Assembly: GCF_000238395.3 (NCBI RefSeq)
Contig: NZ_CP011026.1
Location: 248,001 to 312,000 of the forward strand
Direction: 5' to 3'
DNA: 64,000 nt
From: Pseudoalteromonas arctica A 37-1-2
GTDB taxonomy: Bacteria > Pseudomonadota > Gammaproteobacteria > Enterobacterales > Alteromonadaceae
The translations under genes were made by a program, and so were the position numbers. The notes under the pieces are model-generated. The model did not search any database. It saw only the letters and a list, made by a program, of their open reading frames with translations, and was not told where the DNA came from. Position 1 is the first letter of the stretch; every line of letters begins with the position of its first letter. This document shows positions 8,217-16,198 of the stretch, one piece after another.

Positions 8217-8942
8217 TTGGATGATCTAATAACAAAAATCAAAAGTGTCCCTAACGAAATTTGGTGGAGAACACTTTCGTATATTATTTCCGCTTTTTTC
8301 CTTGTACCAAATATTACGATGATCATGTTTCTAATTTACATGGGAGAATATGACTTTTTCTCTTACGACTTCTTTACGGAGGGTATATTTGGAATGAAAT
8401 TGTTTTTCGTAACTACTGCTTTTTTCTTACTTATTAGTTCATTAGCAATATTTAGCCCTGTCTTATTGATTGTTGGAAAAGTTAAGAAAAAGAAAATCGA
8501 TAAACAACTAATTGCCCTGAGTATTTTATTTACTTTAATTACTTGGTCGATCCTTATCTTAGAGTTTATTTCTGGTGCTGATACTGCTCGGATTTTCTTT
8601 GTATTAGGTATGTGTGCGGTTATTATTACTCATATTTCAGTGCTAATTTACTTCAAGGCTAAGGCACAATTTATCAGTTTAGGAGCTATTACTTTTTGTA
8701 TAGTTTTTATGTCTTTTAATTGGTCTGCTCAATCCTCCAAAGTAATTTCAATTGGCTTACAGGCATTTGGCGTTGGTGGTGATTTATCAATAACAATAAC
8801 TAATGCTCAATCTGGAGTTAAAACTAAAGGGAAACTAAAATTAATATCCCCAAAATTTATATACTTTACGCCTTCAACCGAAAAGGGCGTTGCTAGTTAT
8901 TCTTTATCAAATGTAGGCTATTATGTTGTGGATAAAAAGTAG
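8217..8942 (+). CDS. Cassette-borne membrane protein, unknown function
   Basis: About 241 residues with five or six hydrophobic segments (for example SYIISAFFLVPNITMIMFLI) and a final, probably soluble, segment of about 50 residues. I do not recognise the family. The TTG at 8217 is chosen because GGAG at 8204-8207 lies 9 bases upstream. A TTG at 8193 would start inside the crossover itself. It directly follows an IS end and lies before other small membrane genes. Likely a mobile cassette gene. Confidence 0.65.
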   Translation: MDDLITKIKSVPNEIWWRTLSYIISAFFLVPNITMIMFLIYMGEYDFFSYDFFTEGIFGMKLFFVTTAFFLLISSLAIFSPVLLIVGKVKKKKIDKQLIALSILFTLITWSILILEFISGADTARIFFVLGMCAVIITHISVLIYFKAKAQFISLGAITFCIVFMSFNWSAQSSKVISIGLQAFGVGGDLSITITNAQSGVKTKGKLKLISPKFIYFTPSTEKGVASYSLSNVGYYVVDKK

Positions 8943-9063
8943 CTCTAACAAGTCGTAAAGCAGAACAAAAAAAATCTGGTTTTTACTGCTATGTCGCTTA
9001 CTTTAGCAAATATATTTTGCCTATTTAAGGCAGCACTAGATATAAAAATACAAGGATGCATGA

Positions 9064-9381
9064 TTGAATTATTTAAATTGGTTACAAAAGACATACCCAG
9101 AGCTAAATGAGATATCAAATGAAACTATTAACTCTCATATCGACAAAGCAAAGTCTGATACAGAGCTTTTTAGGGAATTCATTAAAGTATTAGGTAGCTT
9201 ATTTTTTATTATCCCGTTTAACTTATACCTTTATATTTCGGGTATTCAGGCATCTAACAGCTCTTTATATTGGTTGTTGGTTGTGGCTTCAATTGCTGTT
9301 GGTGGTTTTATCGGGCTTTATTGCGAGCAAAAGGTCATTAAAAAACGCCTTAAAAAAATAATACAGTTGAAGGCTTTTTAA
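9064..9381 (+). CDS. Small membrane protein, unknown function
   Basis: 105 residues: a polar N-terminus (NWLQKTYPELNEISNETIN), then two membrane segments near residues 43-60 and 68-86, then a basic tail (KKRLKKIIQLKAF). The start is TTG at 9064 with AAGGA about 8 bases upstream. Its stop touches the ATG of the next gene (TAA then ATG), so the two form a two-gene unit. No family recognised. The gap before it (8943-9063) holds a poor attC-like sequence. Confidence 0.6.
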   Translation: MNYLNWLQKTYPELNEISNETINSHIDKAKSDTELFREFIKVLGSLFFIIPFNLYLYISGIQASNSSLYWLLVVASIAVGGFIGLYCEQKVIKKRLKKIIQLKAF

Positions 9382-9651
9382 ATGACTAATGATGAAGTAG
9401 TTTCAAAGCTACGCAGTGCAAAAGTTAAGGTTGTCCTTTATGTTTCGGGTTTATTTTTACTTTTGACCTATGTTGATTTTTATTTGGCTGACACTTCAGA
9501 AAAAACAACACAAAGCATGCTATCAAGTTCACCGTTCTCCATTGTTATTTTTGTTTGCCTACAGTTAGCAATAATGCTTACTTTTACTTATTTGGAGAAA
9601 ATCCTTATTGGTATAAATCAAACAAAAAATAATGCCGATATATCGAATTGA
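9382..9651 (+). CDS. Small two-segment membrane protein, unknown function
   Basis: 89 residues with hydrophobic segments near 18-34 (VVLYVSGLFLLLTYVDFYL) and 52-68, and short polar ends. It starts immediately after the stop of the preceding gene, with no spacer, so it is almost certainly co-translated. No homologous family recognised. The pair might form a small membrane complex. Confidence 0.6.
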   Translation: MTNDEVVSKLRSAKVKVVLYVSGLFLLLTYVDFYLADTSEKTTQSMLSSSPFSIVIFVCLQLAIMLTFTYLEKILIGINQTKNNADISN

Positions 9652-9707
9652 AATGGCAGGCTTTTGAATTATTACCAGAGCCGCTTTTGAAAATTTATGC
9701 ATAACTG

Positions 9708-9790
9708 AGTAACTGATTGAACAAAATAGGAACTTAGCTATGGTTTGATTATCAATAAAATAAATAAAAAACGAGTTAATCTACAGGCTC
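9708..9790 (+). mobile_element. Short solo right end of the IS1182-type element (repeat B2)
   Basis: Only the last 83 bp of the IS end survive here, from CTGATTGAAC to the terminal GAGTTAATCTACAGGCTC. Notably, this minimal remnant still contains the promoter-like motif (9717-9744). The base after the end is A rather than the usual GTT, so the junction is altered. Confidence 0.65.
9717..9744 (+). promoter_or_regulatory. Outward promoter-like motif in IS right end, copy 2
   Basis: TTGAAC, 16 bases, TATGGT, pointing into the gene at 9818, 74 bp downstream. It is the best preserved part of an otherwise eroded IS end. Confidence 0.45.
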
Positions 9791-9817
9791 ATTATTTTTC
9801 GAACATCGAGGATATTT

Positions 9818-10051
9818 ATGGAAATTGAATATATTTGGGGTGTTTTAGCGGTTATTGCAGTTTTATTTATATTAATATTTGGTAACTCAATACCCAAGCA
9901 TGGCAGCGTAACTGAAGGTGATGTTATTGTTGCTTTAAAATCAGGTCATAAAGTTAGAGCAATAAAATATTATAGATCTGTTCATGGTGTAAGTTTGAAA
10001 GAAGCTAAAAATGCCATTGAAAAATTAACTTCAAAACATGCCCTGAAGTGA
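9818..10051 (+). CDS. Membrane-anchored small protein with ribosomal L7/L12 C-terminal-like domain
   Basis: 77 residues. A hydrophobic segment (GVLAVIAVLFILIFG, residues 8-22) is followed by a domain reading VALKSGHKVRAIKYYRSVHG and then VSLKEAKNAIEKL. This spacing resembles the L7/L12 C-terminal fold (V..AL..G.K..AIK..R..TGL.LKEAK..VE). Such stand-alone domains attached to a membrane anchor are widespread but functionally obscure. The start is ATG with GAGGATATTT upstream. Its 3' end merges into an IS110-type relic. Confidence 0.7.
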   Translation: MEIEYIWGVLAVIAVLFILIFGNSIPKHGSVTEGDVIVALKSGHKVRAIKYYRSVHGVSLKEAKNAIEKLTSKHALK

Positions 10052-10270
10052 GGGCCAAGTAAAATTCAGCCATTAATTGCAAGTTTTAAAAGTGGTGAGC
10101 CTCTTTGTTTTCCACCACCTAAATACAACCCTTATCCATTTGAATACCAGCGATCTAATAGTGTGGTTATATGGCTTATCCTTCACTTTTACTGCTTATA
10201 ATACGCTTTAGCCTAAAATCAACTATGCACCTATAACGATTAGAAAAACCAGCCACTCTACAAATTTTTG
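10052..10270 (-). pseudogene. IS110-type transposase relic A3 (degraded)
   Basis: The sequence resembles 62656-62935 with an internal deletion. Shared blocks include CACCACCTAAATA, ATAATACGCTTTAGCC and CATTCTACAAATTTTTG-type ends. Reading frames are broken. As with the other two copies, it starts at the 3' end of a small cassette gene. From 10271 to 10553 I see only AT-rich DNA and the opgG promoter region. Confidence 0.5.
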
Positions 10271-10469
10271 CCTTAGAAAAGTGGGCAACTAAAACCTAAA
10301 TATATCCATACCTCTTGAGGGCTTCGTTCAATAAATTGCGCTATCCCCGCTTATTTTTACTTCAGCGGTATCATTAAACGCGCGCAATTTCCCTGAAAAT
10401 CAATAGCCTAAAAAAATAATTATAGAAGGTCCTGTAGTCAAATAACAATACTTTAGTAAACGCTAGTTC

Positions 10470-10488
10470 ATATTACGTCACGTAATAT
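10470..10488. promoter_or_regulatory. 19-bp palindrome upstream of opgG
   Basis: ATATTACGTCACGTAATAT is perfectly symmetrical about a central C. It lies about 80 bp before the opgG start, where an operator would be expected. The cognate regulator is not apparent in the window. Confidence 0.5.
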
Positions 10489-10568
10489 TCATGCAGAACT
10501 TTAAGTTAAACATACGCTCGTGCAGCGTTCCCATTTTTATTTGACTCAATTTATTGGACATTCTTTTT

Positions 10569-12107
10569 ATGAAATTAAAGTTATTTATCGCAATTATTTT
10601 TAGCACTTCGATGTCGTCTTACGCGACAGAAGCAGTAGATAAAACGGAGTTTTCATTCGAAGACTTAAAAGCGCTGGCAAAAGCCTCAGCCGAAAAGCCC
10701 TATACGTCAACTAAGGTGCCAGCGCCGGAGTTAATCGATAAAATTACGTATGACGAACATTGGAAAATACGCTTTAAAGAAGATGAAACCTTATACCCAA
10801 GTGGAAAAAAGGCACCTGTACAATTATTTTACCCAGGGCGATATTTTCCTGAGCCAGTAAGTATTTACATCAGAGACGATAAAAATCAGGTTCAAAATGT
10901 ACCTTTTAGTAATGACGTTTTTGATATGCCTGATAATAGCCCAGCTCACGATCTCCCAGAAGGGTTTGGATTTGCAGGCTTTAGAATAATGCGCCCAGAT
11001 ATGAAACCAGATTGGATATCTTTTTTAGGCGCGTCTTATTTTCGTACTGACGGGCCAGAGGGACAATATGGACTGTCAGCCCGAGGTATTGCAATTAATA
11101 CGGGTATGAATCAGCCAGAAGAATTTCCGCGCTTTTCTGCATTTTGGATTGGCCCCGCAGAGAAAAAAGGTGAAAGTGTGTCTGTTTGGGCACTGCTTGA
11201 AGGGCCTTCTATCACTGGTGCTTATCGATTTGGTTTAAGCAAAGATAACAAAGAAGCCAAAGGACATATCACCTCAGTAAGCGCTAATCTGTATATGCGC
11301 GCCGATGTTGAACGTTTAGGCGTAGCACCGTTAACCAGTATGTATTGGTACTCACAAAAAGATAAAACAGAAGCTAAAGATTGGCGCCCAGAAATTCACG
11401 ACAGTGATGGACTGGCTATTCACACAGGATCGGGTCAATACGTTTGGCGCCCATTAAATAATCCTCAGTCGGTGTCGACCAATAGTTTTATTGATGAGAA
11501 CCCAAAAGGGTTTGGCTTAATCCAAAGAGATCGTGACTTTAATAACTACCAGGACGACGGCGTATTTTACAATAAGCGTTCATCAGCGTGGATAAAACCT
11601 ACTGACGATTGGGGCAAAGGCGCAGTTCAGTTAATAGAGATTCCAACAAAAGATGAAACGTTTGACAACATTGTGGCCTATTGGGTGCCCGAAAAAGAGG
11701 CGCGCAAAGGTGATGAGTTTACCTTTTCTTATGATATTGAATGGCGTCCACTCGATCCAAAATCAAAAACGCTTGCAAGCGTTGTAAATACTCGCCAAGG
11801 CTTAGGCGGAATTCCCGGCCAGCCTATTCCTGAAGGCGTTAACAAGATGGTGATTGATTTTGAAGGTCCAGTATTTAAAGGCTTAGATAACAAAAGTGGT
11901 ATAAAGCCGATTGTTGAAGCCAGCAACGGTGAAATACTAGAACCTATTGGAGTTTATCCGGTAGTTGGTACAAACCAATGGCGATTAGCGTTTGACTACA
12001 AACAAGCTAACAACAATCCGGTGAACATACGCGCGTATTTAGTTGATAAAAATGATGAAGCTATAACTGAGACATGGGTAAGTGATGCAAAGGTAACGAT
12101 TAAATAA
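10569..12107 (+). CDS. opgG: Periplasmic glucan biosynthesis protein OpgG/MdoG
   Basis: About 512 residues. A signal peptide (MKLKLFIAIIFSTSMSSYA) sends it to the periplasm, where OpgG-type proteins shape osmoregulated beta-1,2-glucans; the related OpgD has beta-1,2-glucanase activity. Family blocks are present: FYPGRYFPEPVSIYI, GFAGFRIMRPD, FLGASYFRTDGPEGQYGLSA, IQRDRDFNNYQDDG and YWVPE. The ATG at 10569 is chosen because it begins a clean signal peptide; the upstream TTG at 10554 adds nothing conserved. No opgH is next to it, which is unusual, since opgG and opgH commonly form an operon. Confidence 0.9.
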   Translation: MKLKLFIAIIFSTSMSSYATEAVDKTEFSFEDLKALAKASAEKPYTSTKVPAPELIDKITYDEHWKIRFKEDETLYPSGKKAPVQLFYPGRYFPEPVSIYIRDDKNQVQNVPFSNDVFDMPDNSPAHDLPEGFGFAGFRIMRPDMKPDWISFLGASYFRTDGPEGQYGLSARGIAINTGMNQPEEFPRFSAFWIGPAEKKGESVSVWALLEGPSITGAYRFGLSKDNKEAKGHITSVSANLYMRADVERLGVAPLTSMYWYSQKDKTEAKDWRPEIHDSDGLAIHTGSGQYVWRPLNNPQSVSTNSFIDENPKGFGLIQRDRDFNNYQDDGVFYNKRSSAWIKPTDDWGKGAVQLIEIPTKDETFDNIVAYWVPEKEARKGDEFTFSYDIEWRPLDPKSKTLASVVNTRQGLGGIPGQPIPEGVNKMVIDFEGPVFKGLDNKSGIKPIVEASNGEILEPIGVYPVVGTNQWRLAFDYKQANNNPVNIRAYLVDKNDEAITETWVSDAKVTIK

Positions 12108-12274
12108 GACCTTAAAGTAACTGTTTAGCATATTGTTCTTAAATGAACTCAGGCGCTTTTTATCCTTGTTCTTTTTAATGCTTGGCTTTATGTATGCTTT
12201 AATTAAATTTATAATTCAAGCATACAAATTACGTGCATAAAAAGTAATGGATACAAATTTTAGTGGAACTTAAT

Positions 12275-13462
12275 ATGACATTTTTAAAAAATGTAAAGCA
12301 ACAAGCGGCGACTAAAACGCCTTCTGAATTAGAGCGTTTATGGCAGCGAATTGAAAAACATACTAAGCGTAACGCAAACTTTGATATTAAAAAGCAGATC
12401 CTGTTTTCTCAATTTCAAGAACAAGTAGAGCACCATGAGCAAATTCAAGCTCAAATGATTGCAGAACAAATTATTCATTTTAGTAAGTTTATCCAACGTA
12501 AAAGCTTAACTATTGAACAGCGTAATGAACTTGTGGATTGGATAAATGAAGATTTAGATTATTTGTCAGAACATCCATTCATTGGCGAGTTGAATGTTGA
12601 GGAAGTGTCTCAAGTTTTTCAATCTTACCTAAATAAGTATAACCAAGATACGGTTAGTACAATCCCTTCTTCAGAGTTAAACATATTACGTAATATGTTA
12701 CAGCAAGATTTCCCCGGTTTAGAATTAACAGATGACGAACTGAGAGAAATAACAGCTGATCCTTCATTGCTTTATAAGCACCTTGACGAGCAAGGTTTTG
12801 GTGAGGAGAAAGATGATGAAGCGTTTAGTGCAGATAATATGCACTATGAACAAGATGAAGATTGGGATGACTTTTTTGACCAACACGAGCGATTTGATCG
12901 CGATGAAATTAAACAACAAAAAAACAACTCAAAATTAGAAAAGTTATTTAAAGGCTCGCAGCTAAACAAAATGTATAAACGTTTAGCATCTAAGTTGCAT
13001 CCAGATAAAGAATCTGATCTTGCAAAAAAAGCAGAAAAACACGAACTAATGCAACAGTTAGTACAAGCTCGAAAAGAGAAAGACGGTTTTACTTTATTAC
13101 AACTTTACATAAGCCATTTTGACGACGATGTCGATTTTGACGAAGAAACCAAAGCAAACTTAATTCCGTTACTGCAAAATAAAATAATCGAGCTAAATGA
13201 ACAGCATCGGCAACAAAAAGAAAGTAATGACCAATATACAATTGTGTGGCGTAAGTTTAATGGTCGTAGTAAAGCGCAAATTAAAGATAATTTTGTAAAC
13301 CATTTAGCGGCGCTAAATAATGAATGTGATGAAATTGCTAAACGTTTAGAGTATTGCACTACGGTTAAATCACTTAAAGAAGAGCTTAACAACCGAATTA
13401 TGAATAAACGTCATATGCCCATGTCTTTAGAGGCGGCTCTGGAAAACATGTTCAATTTTTGA
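12275..13462 (+). CDS. J-domain (DnaJ-like) protein
   Basis: About 395 residues, soluble and highly charged. Near residue 240 it contains MYKRLASKLHPDKESDL, with the HPD tripeptide that stimulates Hsp70 ATPase, followed by the last helix (LMQQLVQARKEKDG). The first 170 residues are helical and partly coiled-coil; an acidic stretch (DEAFSADNMHYEQDEDWDD) precedes the J-domain. The tail is helical. The J-domain is internal rather than N-terminal, unlike classical DnaJ. The partner chaperone is presumably DnaK. Start ATG 12275; GTG at 12263 is possible. Confidence 0.75.
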   Translation: MTFLKNVKQQAATKTPSELERLWQRIEKHTKRNANFDIKKQILFSQFQEQVEHHEQIQAQMIAEQIIHFSKFIQRKSLTIEQRNELVDWINEDLDYLSEHPFIGELNVEEVSQVFQSYLNKYNQDTVSTIPSSELNILRNMLQQDFPGLELTDDELREITADPSLLYKHLDEQGFGEEKDDEAFSADNMHYEQDEDWDDFFDQHERFDRDEIKQQKNNSKLEKLFKGSQLNKMYKRLASKLHPDKESDLAKKAEKHELMQQLVQARKEKDGFTLLQLYISHFDDDVDFDEETKANLIPLLQNKIIELNEQHRQQKESNDQYTIVWRKFNGRSKAQIKDNFVNHLAALNNECDEIAKRLEYCTTVKSLKEELNNRIMNKRHMPMSLEAALENMFNF

Positions 13463-13537
13463 TGAATTAACAGTGACGCCAGCCTAAGTTTTTTCATTAA
13501 GTTAGAATGGCTGTCCTGTTTAGCTGTTTCTTTACGC

Positions 13538-13788
13538 TGCGGCAACTGTATTGCCTTGTTCATAATGTAGAAAAGCTGCAAAACGCGATGTATTAAGAAA
13601 GATAAGCCCTTAGTACCTCAATAAAGTCACTCAAACACCAGTGTTCCCTTCTAAAATACTAATTTAAACAACACCGAACACTTTTTGTATTTTACGTAAA
13701 ATACAGTAAACGATTGAACCAAAATATGAACTCGGCTATGGTTTATTTACCAATAAAAATAAATAAAAAACGAGTTAACCTGCTGCTT
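13538..13788 (+). mobile_element. IS1182-type 3' relic: last transposase codons plus right end (repeat B3)
   Basis: 13538-13602 matches the last 20 or so codons of the transposase at 59293-60831 (CGGCAACTGTATTGCCTTGT is shared) but has an internal stop. 13639-13788 matches the non-coding right end, although its final terminal repeat is altered (GAGTTAACCTGCTG). GTTAGC, a consensus attC crossover, follows at 13789. Confidence 0.7.
13714..13742 (+). promoter_or_regulatory. Outward promoter-like motif in IS right end, copy 3
   Basis: TTGAAC, 17 bases, TATGGT, pointing toward the gene at 13811, 69 bp downstream. The surrounding IS sequence has diverged more than the two hexamers have. Confidence 0.45.
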
Positions 13789-13810
13789 GTTAGCTGTTTC
13801 GAGGGATTGC

Positions 13811-14173
13811 ATGTTTTTTTTGAGTAAATTATTTTGTTGGGAGCGAGGTAGGCAAAAGTCAGGCTACGATAAAATGTTGATTTGTGGTGCTACGTGGCCA
13901 ATTAAATTTGATACATATTTGCTTAAATTCCCACAAGGAAGTGAAATAGCACCACACACAGACAAAGTTGAATCTGGTAAACACTATCGATTGAATATAG
14001 TGCTTAAAAAAGCAGATTTGGGTGGTGAGTTTATTTGCAGTAATCCGATATTTGAAACAAAGCGGGTTAAGCTATTCCGCCCTGATGTAAGTGAGCATCA
14101 GGTATCAAAAGTTATAAAAGGTAATAGATATTTACTCAGCATTGGGTGGATAAAAGGGAGCTCTAAATGCTAG
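13811..14173 (+). CDS. 2OG-Fe(II) oxygenase-fold protein
   Basis: About 120 residues. PHTDKVESGKHYRLNIVLKK provides an HxD pair and an Arg/Asn-rich strand. Later, EHQVSKVIKGNRYLLSIGWI gives the distal His and the substrate-side strand of the double-stranded beta-helix fold. The protein is shorter than typical prolyl hydroxylase-like enzymes and looks like a minimal core. The ATG at 13811 follows CGAGGGA. The gene lies 20 bp after an attC crossover and an IS end, so it is a probable cassette. It overlaps the next gene by 7 bp. Substrate unknown. Confidence 0.6.
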   Translation: MFFLSKLFCWERGRQKSGYDKMLICGATWPIKFDTYLLKFPQGSEIAPHTDKVESGKHYRLNIVLKKADLGGEFICSNPIFETKRVKLFRPDVSEHQVSKVIKGNRYLLSIGWIKGSSKC

Positions 14174-14415
14174 ATTTAAGACCTAATTGTGAATGTTGTG
14201 ATAAGAATCTACCTGTACAGTCCACAGAGGCTTTTATTTGTTCATTTGAATGCACATTTTGTTCTGGCTGTGCTCAAGCGCTGTTAAATAACGTGTGCCC
14301 AAACTGCTCAGGTAATTTGGTGCAGCGGCCAATTCGCCCTTTGGCTGCACTAAAAAATTACCCAGCATCGACTAAGCGGGTATTAAACGAAAGTGGTTGT
14401 GCGCCAAACATATAA
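14167..14415 (+). CDS. DUF1272 cysteine-rich protein
   Basis: 82 residues. MLDLRPNCECCDKNLP, then FICSFECTFCSGCAQ and VCPNCSGNLVQRPIRP, give a double CxxC zinc-binding pattern characteristic of DUF1272. The function is not established; zinc binding is inferred from the cysteines. The ATG overlaps the previous gene's stop (ATGCTAG), indicating coupled translation. Confidence 0.85.
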   Translation: MLDLRPNCECCDKNLPVQSTEAFICSFECTFCSGCAQALLNNVCPNCSGNLVQRPIRPLAALKNYPASTKRVLNESGCAPNI

Positions 14416-14459
14416 GAACATAAAGTATAATAATTACATTTTCTGGGTATGGAGATCTG

Positions 14460-14762
14460 ATGAGAAAATCCTTTGAATTTACTGTTAAGTCAATCAAAGT
14501 TAAAATAATTAACGCTTGGTTTAGTGGTGCTAAATTATATGTGAATGGTGACTTACGAGATACTGACAAAACTTTGTTCGCTTTTAGGAATAATACTTTA
14601 CTATCTGCAAATTTAGGTGAGTTGGGTGTTCTAGAAATCAAGCCATTATCGGGGCTAATTACCGTTGAAATGGATGCATATTTGGTCAATGATACAAACA
14701 TTCAACATGTATATAGCTCACATAAACGCCTTAGCCTAAAAGAGCAAAGGGCAGCTCGATAA
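14460..14762 (+). CDS. Hypothetical protein
   Basis: 100 residues, no signal peptide or membrane segment, with alternating hydrophobic residues suggesting a beta-rich fold (VKIINAWFSGAKLYVNGDLR and VLEIKPLSGLITVEMDAYL). The tail is basic (HKRLSLKEQRAAR). I do not recognise it. The ATG follows TATGGAGATCTG. It is the third gene in the run after the IS end and may be co-transcribed. Confidence 0.6.
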   Translation: MRKSFEFTVKSIKVKIINAWFSGAKLYVNGDLRDTDKTLFAFRNNTLLSANLGELGVLEIKPLSGLITVEMDAYLVNDTNIQHVYSSHKRLSLKEQRAAR

Positions 14763-14820
14763 AGCTACTTTAAATAACGTATATTCCTGTGTTTTCCTGC
14801 ATTTACCTGCCTTCAGTAAT

Positions 14821-14852
14821 AACCTCCAAATGACTTTGAGGAGGTTTAAATT
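14821..14852. terminator. Hairpin between convergent genes
   Basis: AACCTCC pairs with GGAGGTT across a 12-base loop, followed by TTAAATT on the plus strand. The stem is modest and the T-run weak, but it stands between two convergent operons. Confidence 0.4.
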
Positions 14853-14900
14853 CCTAAGCATACCAAGTTAATCTATTTGGTTTACTCGATTCCCTTAAAA

Positions 14901-16184
14901 TCACTCATACTCTTTCACGTAAAGTAAAAGCGCGCTGTACATTACACTGAGTGCCTTTGTTACATCTTTGTCGATAACAGCCTCTGCTGGGTGATGGCTT
15001 ATACCGCCTGGGCTGCGTATAAATAACATGCCAACGGGGCAAATTGGAGCGATTGCCATTGCATCGTGCCCAGCGCCTGAGGCAAGTGAAGGCGATACTT
15101 GGTTGTTGAGTTTACATGCGCTTGAAAACAAATGCTGAATAGTGGTGTCGCACGCAACGGCACCGGCGGCGTGTGTCCATTGCCAATCAAGCGTTAAATT
15201 GCGTTTGCTTGCTATAGACTGTGCGCTGCTTTGTATGGCGCTTAGTAAATTAGCGAGATCGGTGTCGCTTTGTGCACGTGCGTCTAGGCTTATGGTTGTT
15301 TTGCCTGCAATCACGTTTGTAGCCCCAGGGCGAGACTGTATTTGCCCTACGGTGGCAACTTCGCCATTTTTAGCATTGTTTGCTAGTTTTTCAATTTCGG
15401 TTACTAATTCGGCGCAGCCTGCTAACGAATCCTGACGTAAATTCATTGGGGTTGTACCCGCATGACCGCTTTGGCCTGTTAGGGTAAGCATGGCGCGTTT
15501 TGCCCCTGCAATGGCCGTTACAACGCCTAACGCCTGATTAACCGATTCGAGCACAGGACCTTGCTCTATATGAGTTTCCCAGTAAGCTAGTAATTCGCTT
15601 TTATTTAGTGCGGCCTTTGCGTAGTTGTTGGGATTTAAGCCAAAGTCGAGCATGGCTTGGCGCATAGTTATGCCGTTTGTGTCTTCAATGTTTAGCCACT
15701 GTGGGTCAAATTCGTTAGCGAGGGCTTTTGAGCCAATTAAAGTTGTGGCAAAGCGAGTGCCTTCTTCATCGCAAAAGCCCACTACATCTAAATGAAAGGG
15801 CAGGTCGAGCTTTAACTTATGTGCAAGCGCTGCAATTTCTATCCCCAGTAGTACACCTAAAATACCATCAAACGCACCTGCGTTTGGTACGGTGTCGAGG
15901 TGCGATCCTATAATTAAACGTTTAGCATGGGGGTTTGATGATTTTAGTCGCCCCCAAAGGTTGCCCACTTCGTCTTGCCACGATTGCATGCCCGCCTCAA
16001 CCATCCACGATGCAGTAACGGCGTTACACTCTTTGTGCTCTTTTGATAAGTACACGCGGTGAATACCGTCTTGCATTTGCGATAGTGCGCTGAGGGTTTT
16101 ACAGCGAGATAAAGCGCGTGTTGCGTATTCATCAGCAAGTTCTTTGTTTAACAAAGGCTTTAAAAGGGGGCTTACAATCGTCAT
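14901..16184 (-). CDS. allC: Allantoate amidohydrolase (M20 family)
   Basis: 427 residues, cytosolic zinc enzyme releasing ammonia and carbon dioxide from allantoate to give ureidoglycine. Zinc ligands are visible: GSHLDTVPNAGAFDG (His, Asp), FCDEEGTRF (Glu), ETHIEQGPVLE (His) and SHHPAE near the end (His). The dimerisation domain has GAKRAMLTLTGQSGHAGTTP. The related N-carbamoyl-amino-acid hydrolases share these motifs, but the neighbour pucG favours allantoate. It is the last gene of the operon reading leftward from 21044. Confidence 0.85.
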   Translation of the reverse strand: MTIVSPLLKPLLNKELADEYATRALSRCKTLSALSQMQDGIHRVYLSKEHKECNAVTASWMVEAGMQSWQDEVGNLWGRLKSSNPHAKRLIIGSHLDTVPNAGAFDGILGVLLGIEIAALAHKLKLDLPFHLDVVGFCDEEGTRFATTLIGSKALANEFDPQWLNIEDTNGITMRQAMLDFGLNPNNYAKAALNKSELLAYWETHIEQGPVLESVNQALGVVTAIAGAKRAMLTLTGQSGHAGTTPMNLRQDSLAGCAELVTEIEKLANNAKNGEVATVGQIQSRPGATNVIAGKTTISLDARAQSDTDLANLLSAIQSSAQSIASKRNLTLDWQWTHAAGAVACDTTIQHLFSSACKLNNQVSPSLASGAGHDAMAIAPICPVGMLFIRSPGGISHHPAEAVIDKDVTKALSVMYSALLLYVKEYE

Positions 16185-16198
16185 GCTAAATCCTTTTT

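Noticed and set aside
8945..9012. attC-like sequence after the gene at 8217 (CTCTAACAAGTCG ... CTGCTATGTCGC)
   Set aside because: Arms pair partly, but there is no GTTRRRY crossover at the 3' end, so I do not call it a site.
13470..13530. attC-like inverted pair after the J-domain gene (TTAACAGTGACGCCAGCC with GGCTGTCCTGTTTAGC)
   Set aside because: Suggestive, next to an IS relic, but the crossover reads GTTTAGC and the J-domain gene looks like a core gene; evidence too weak.
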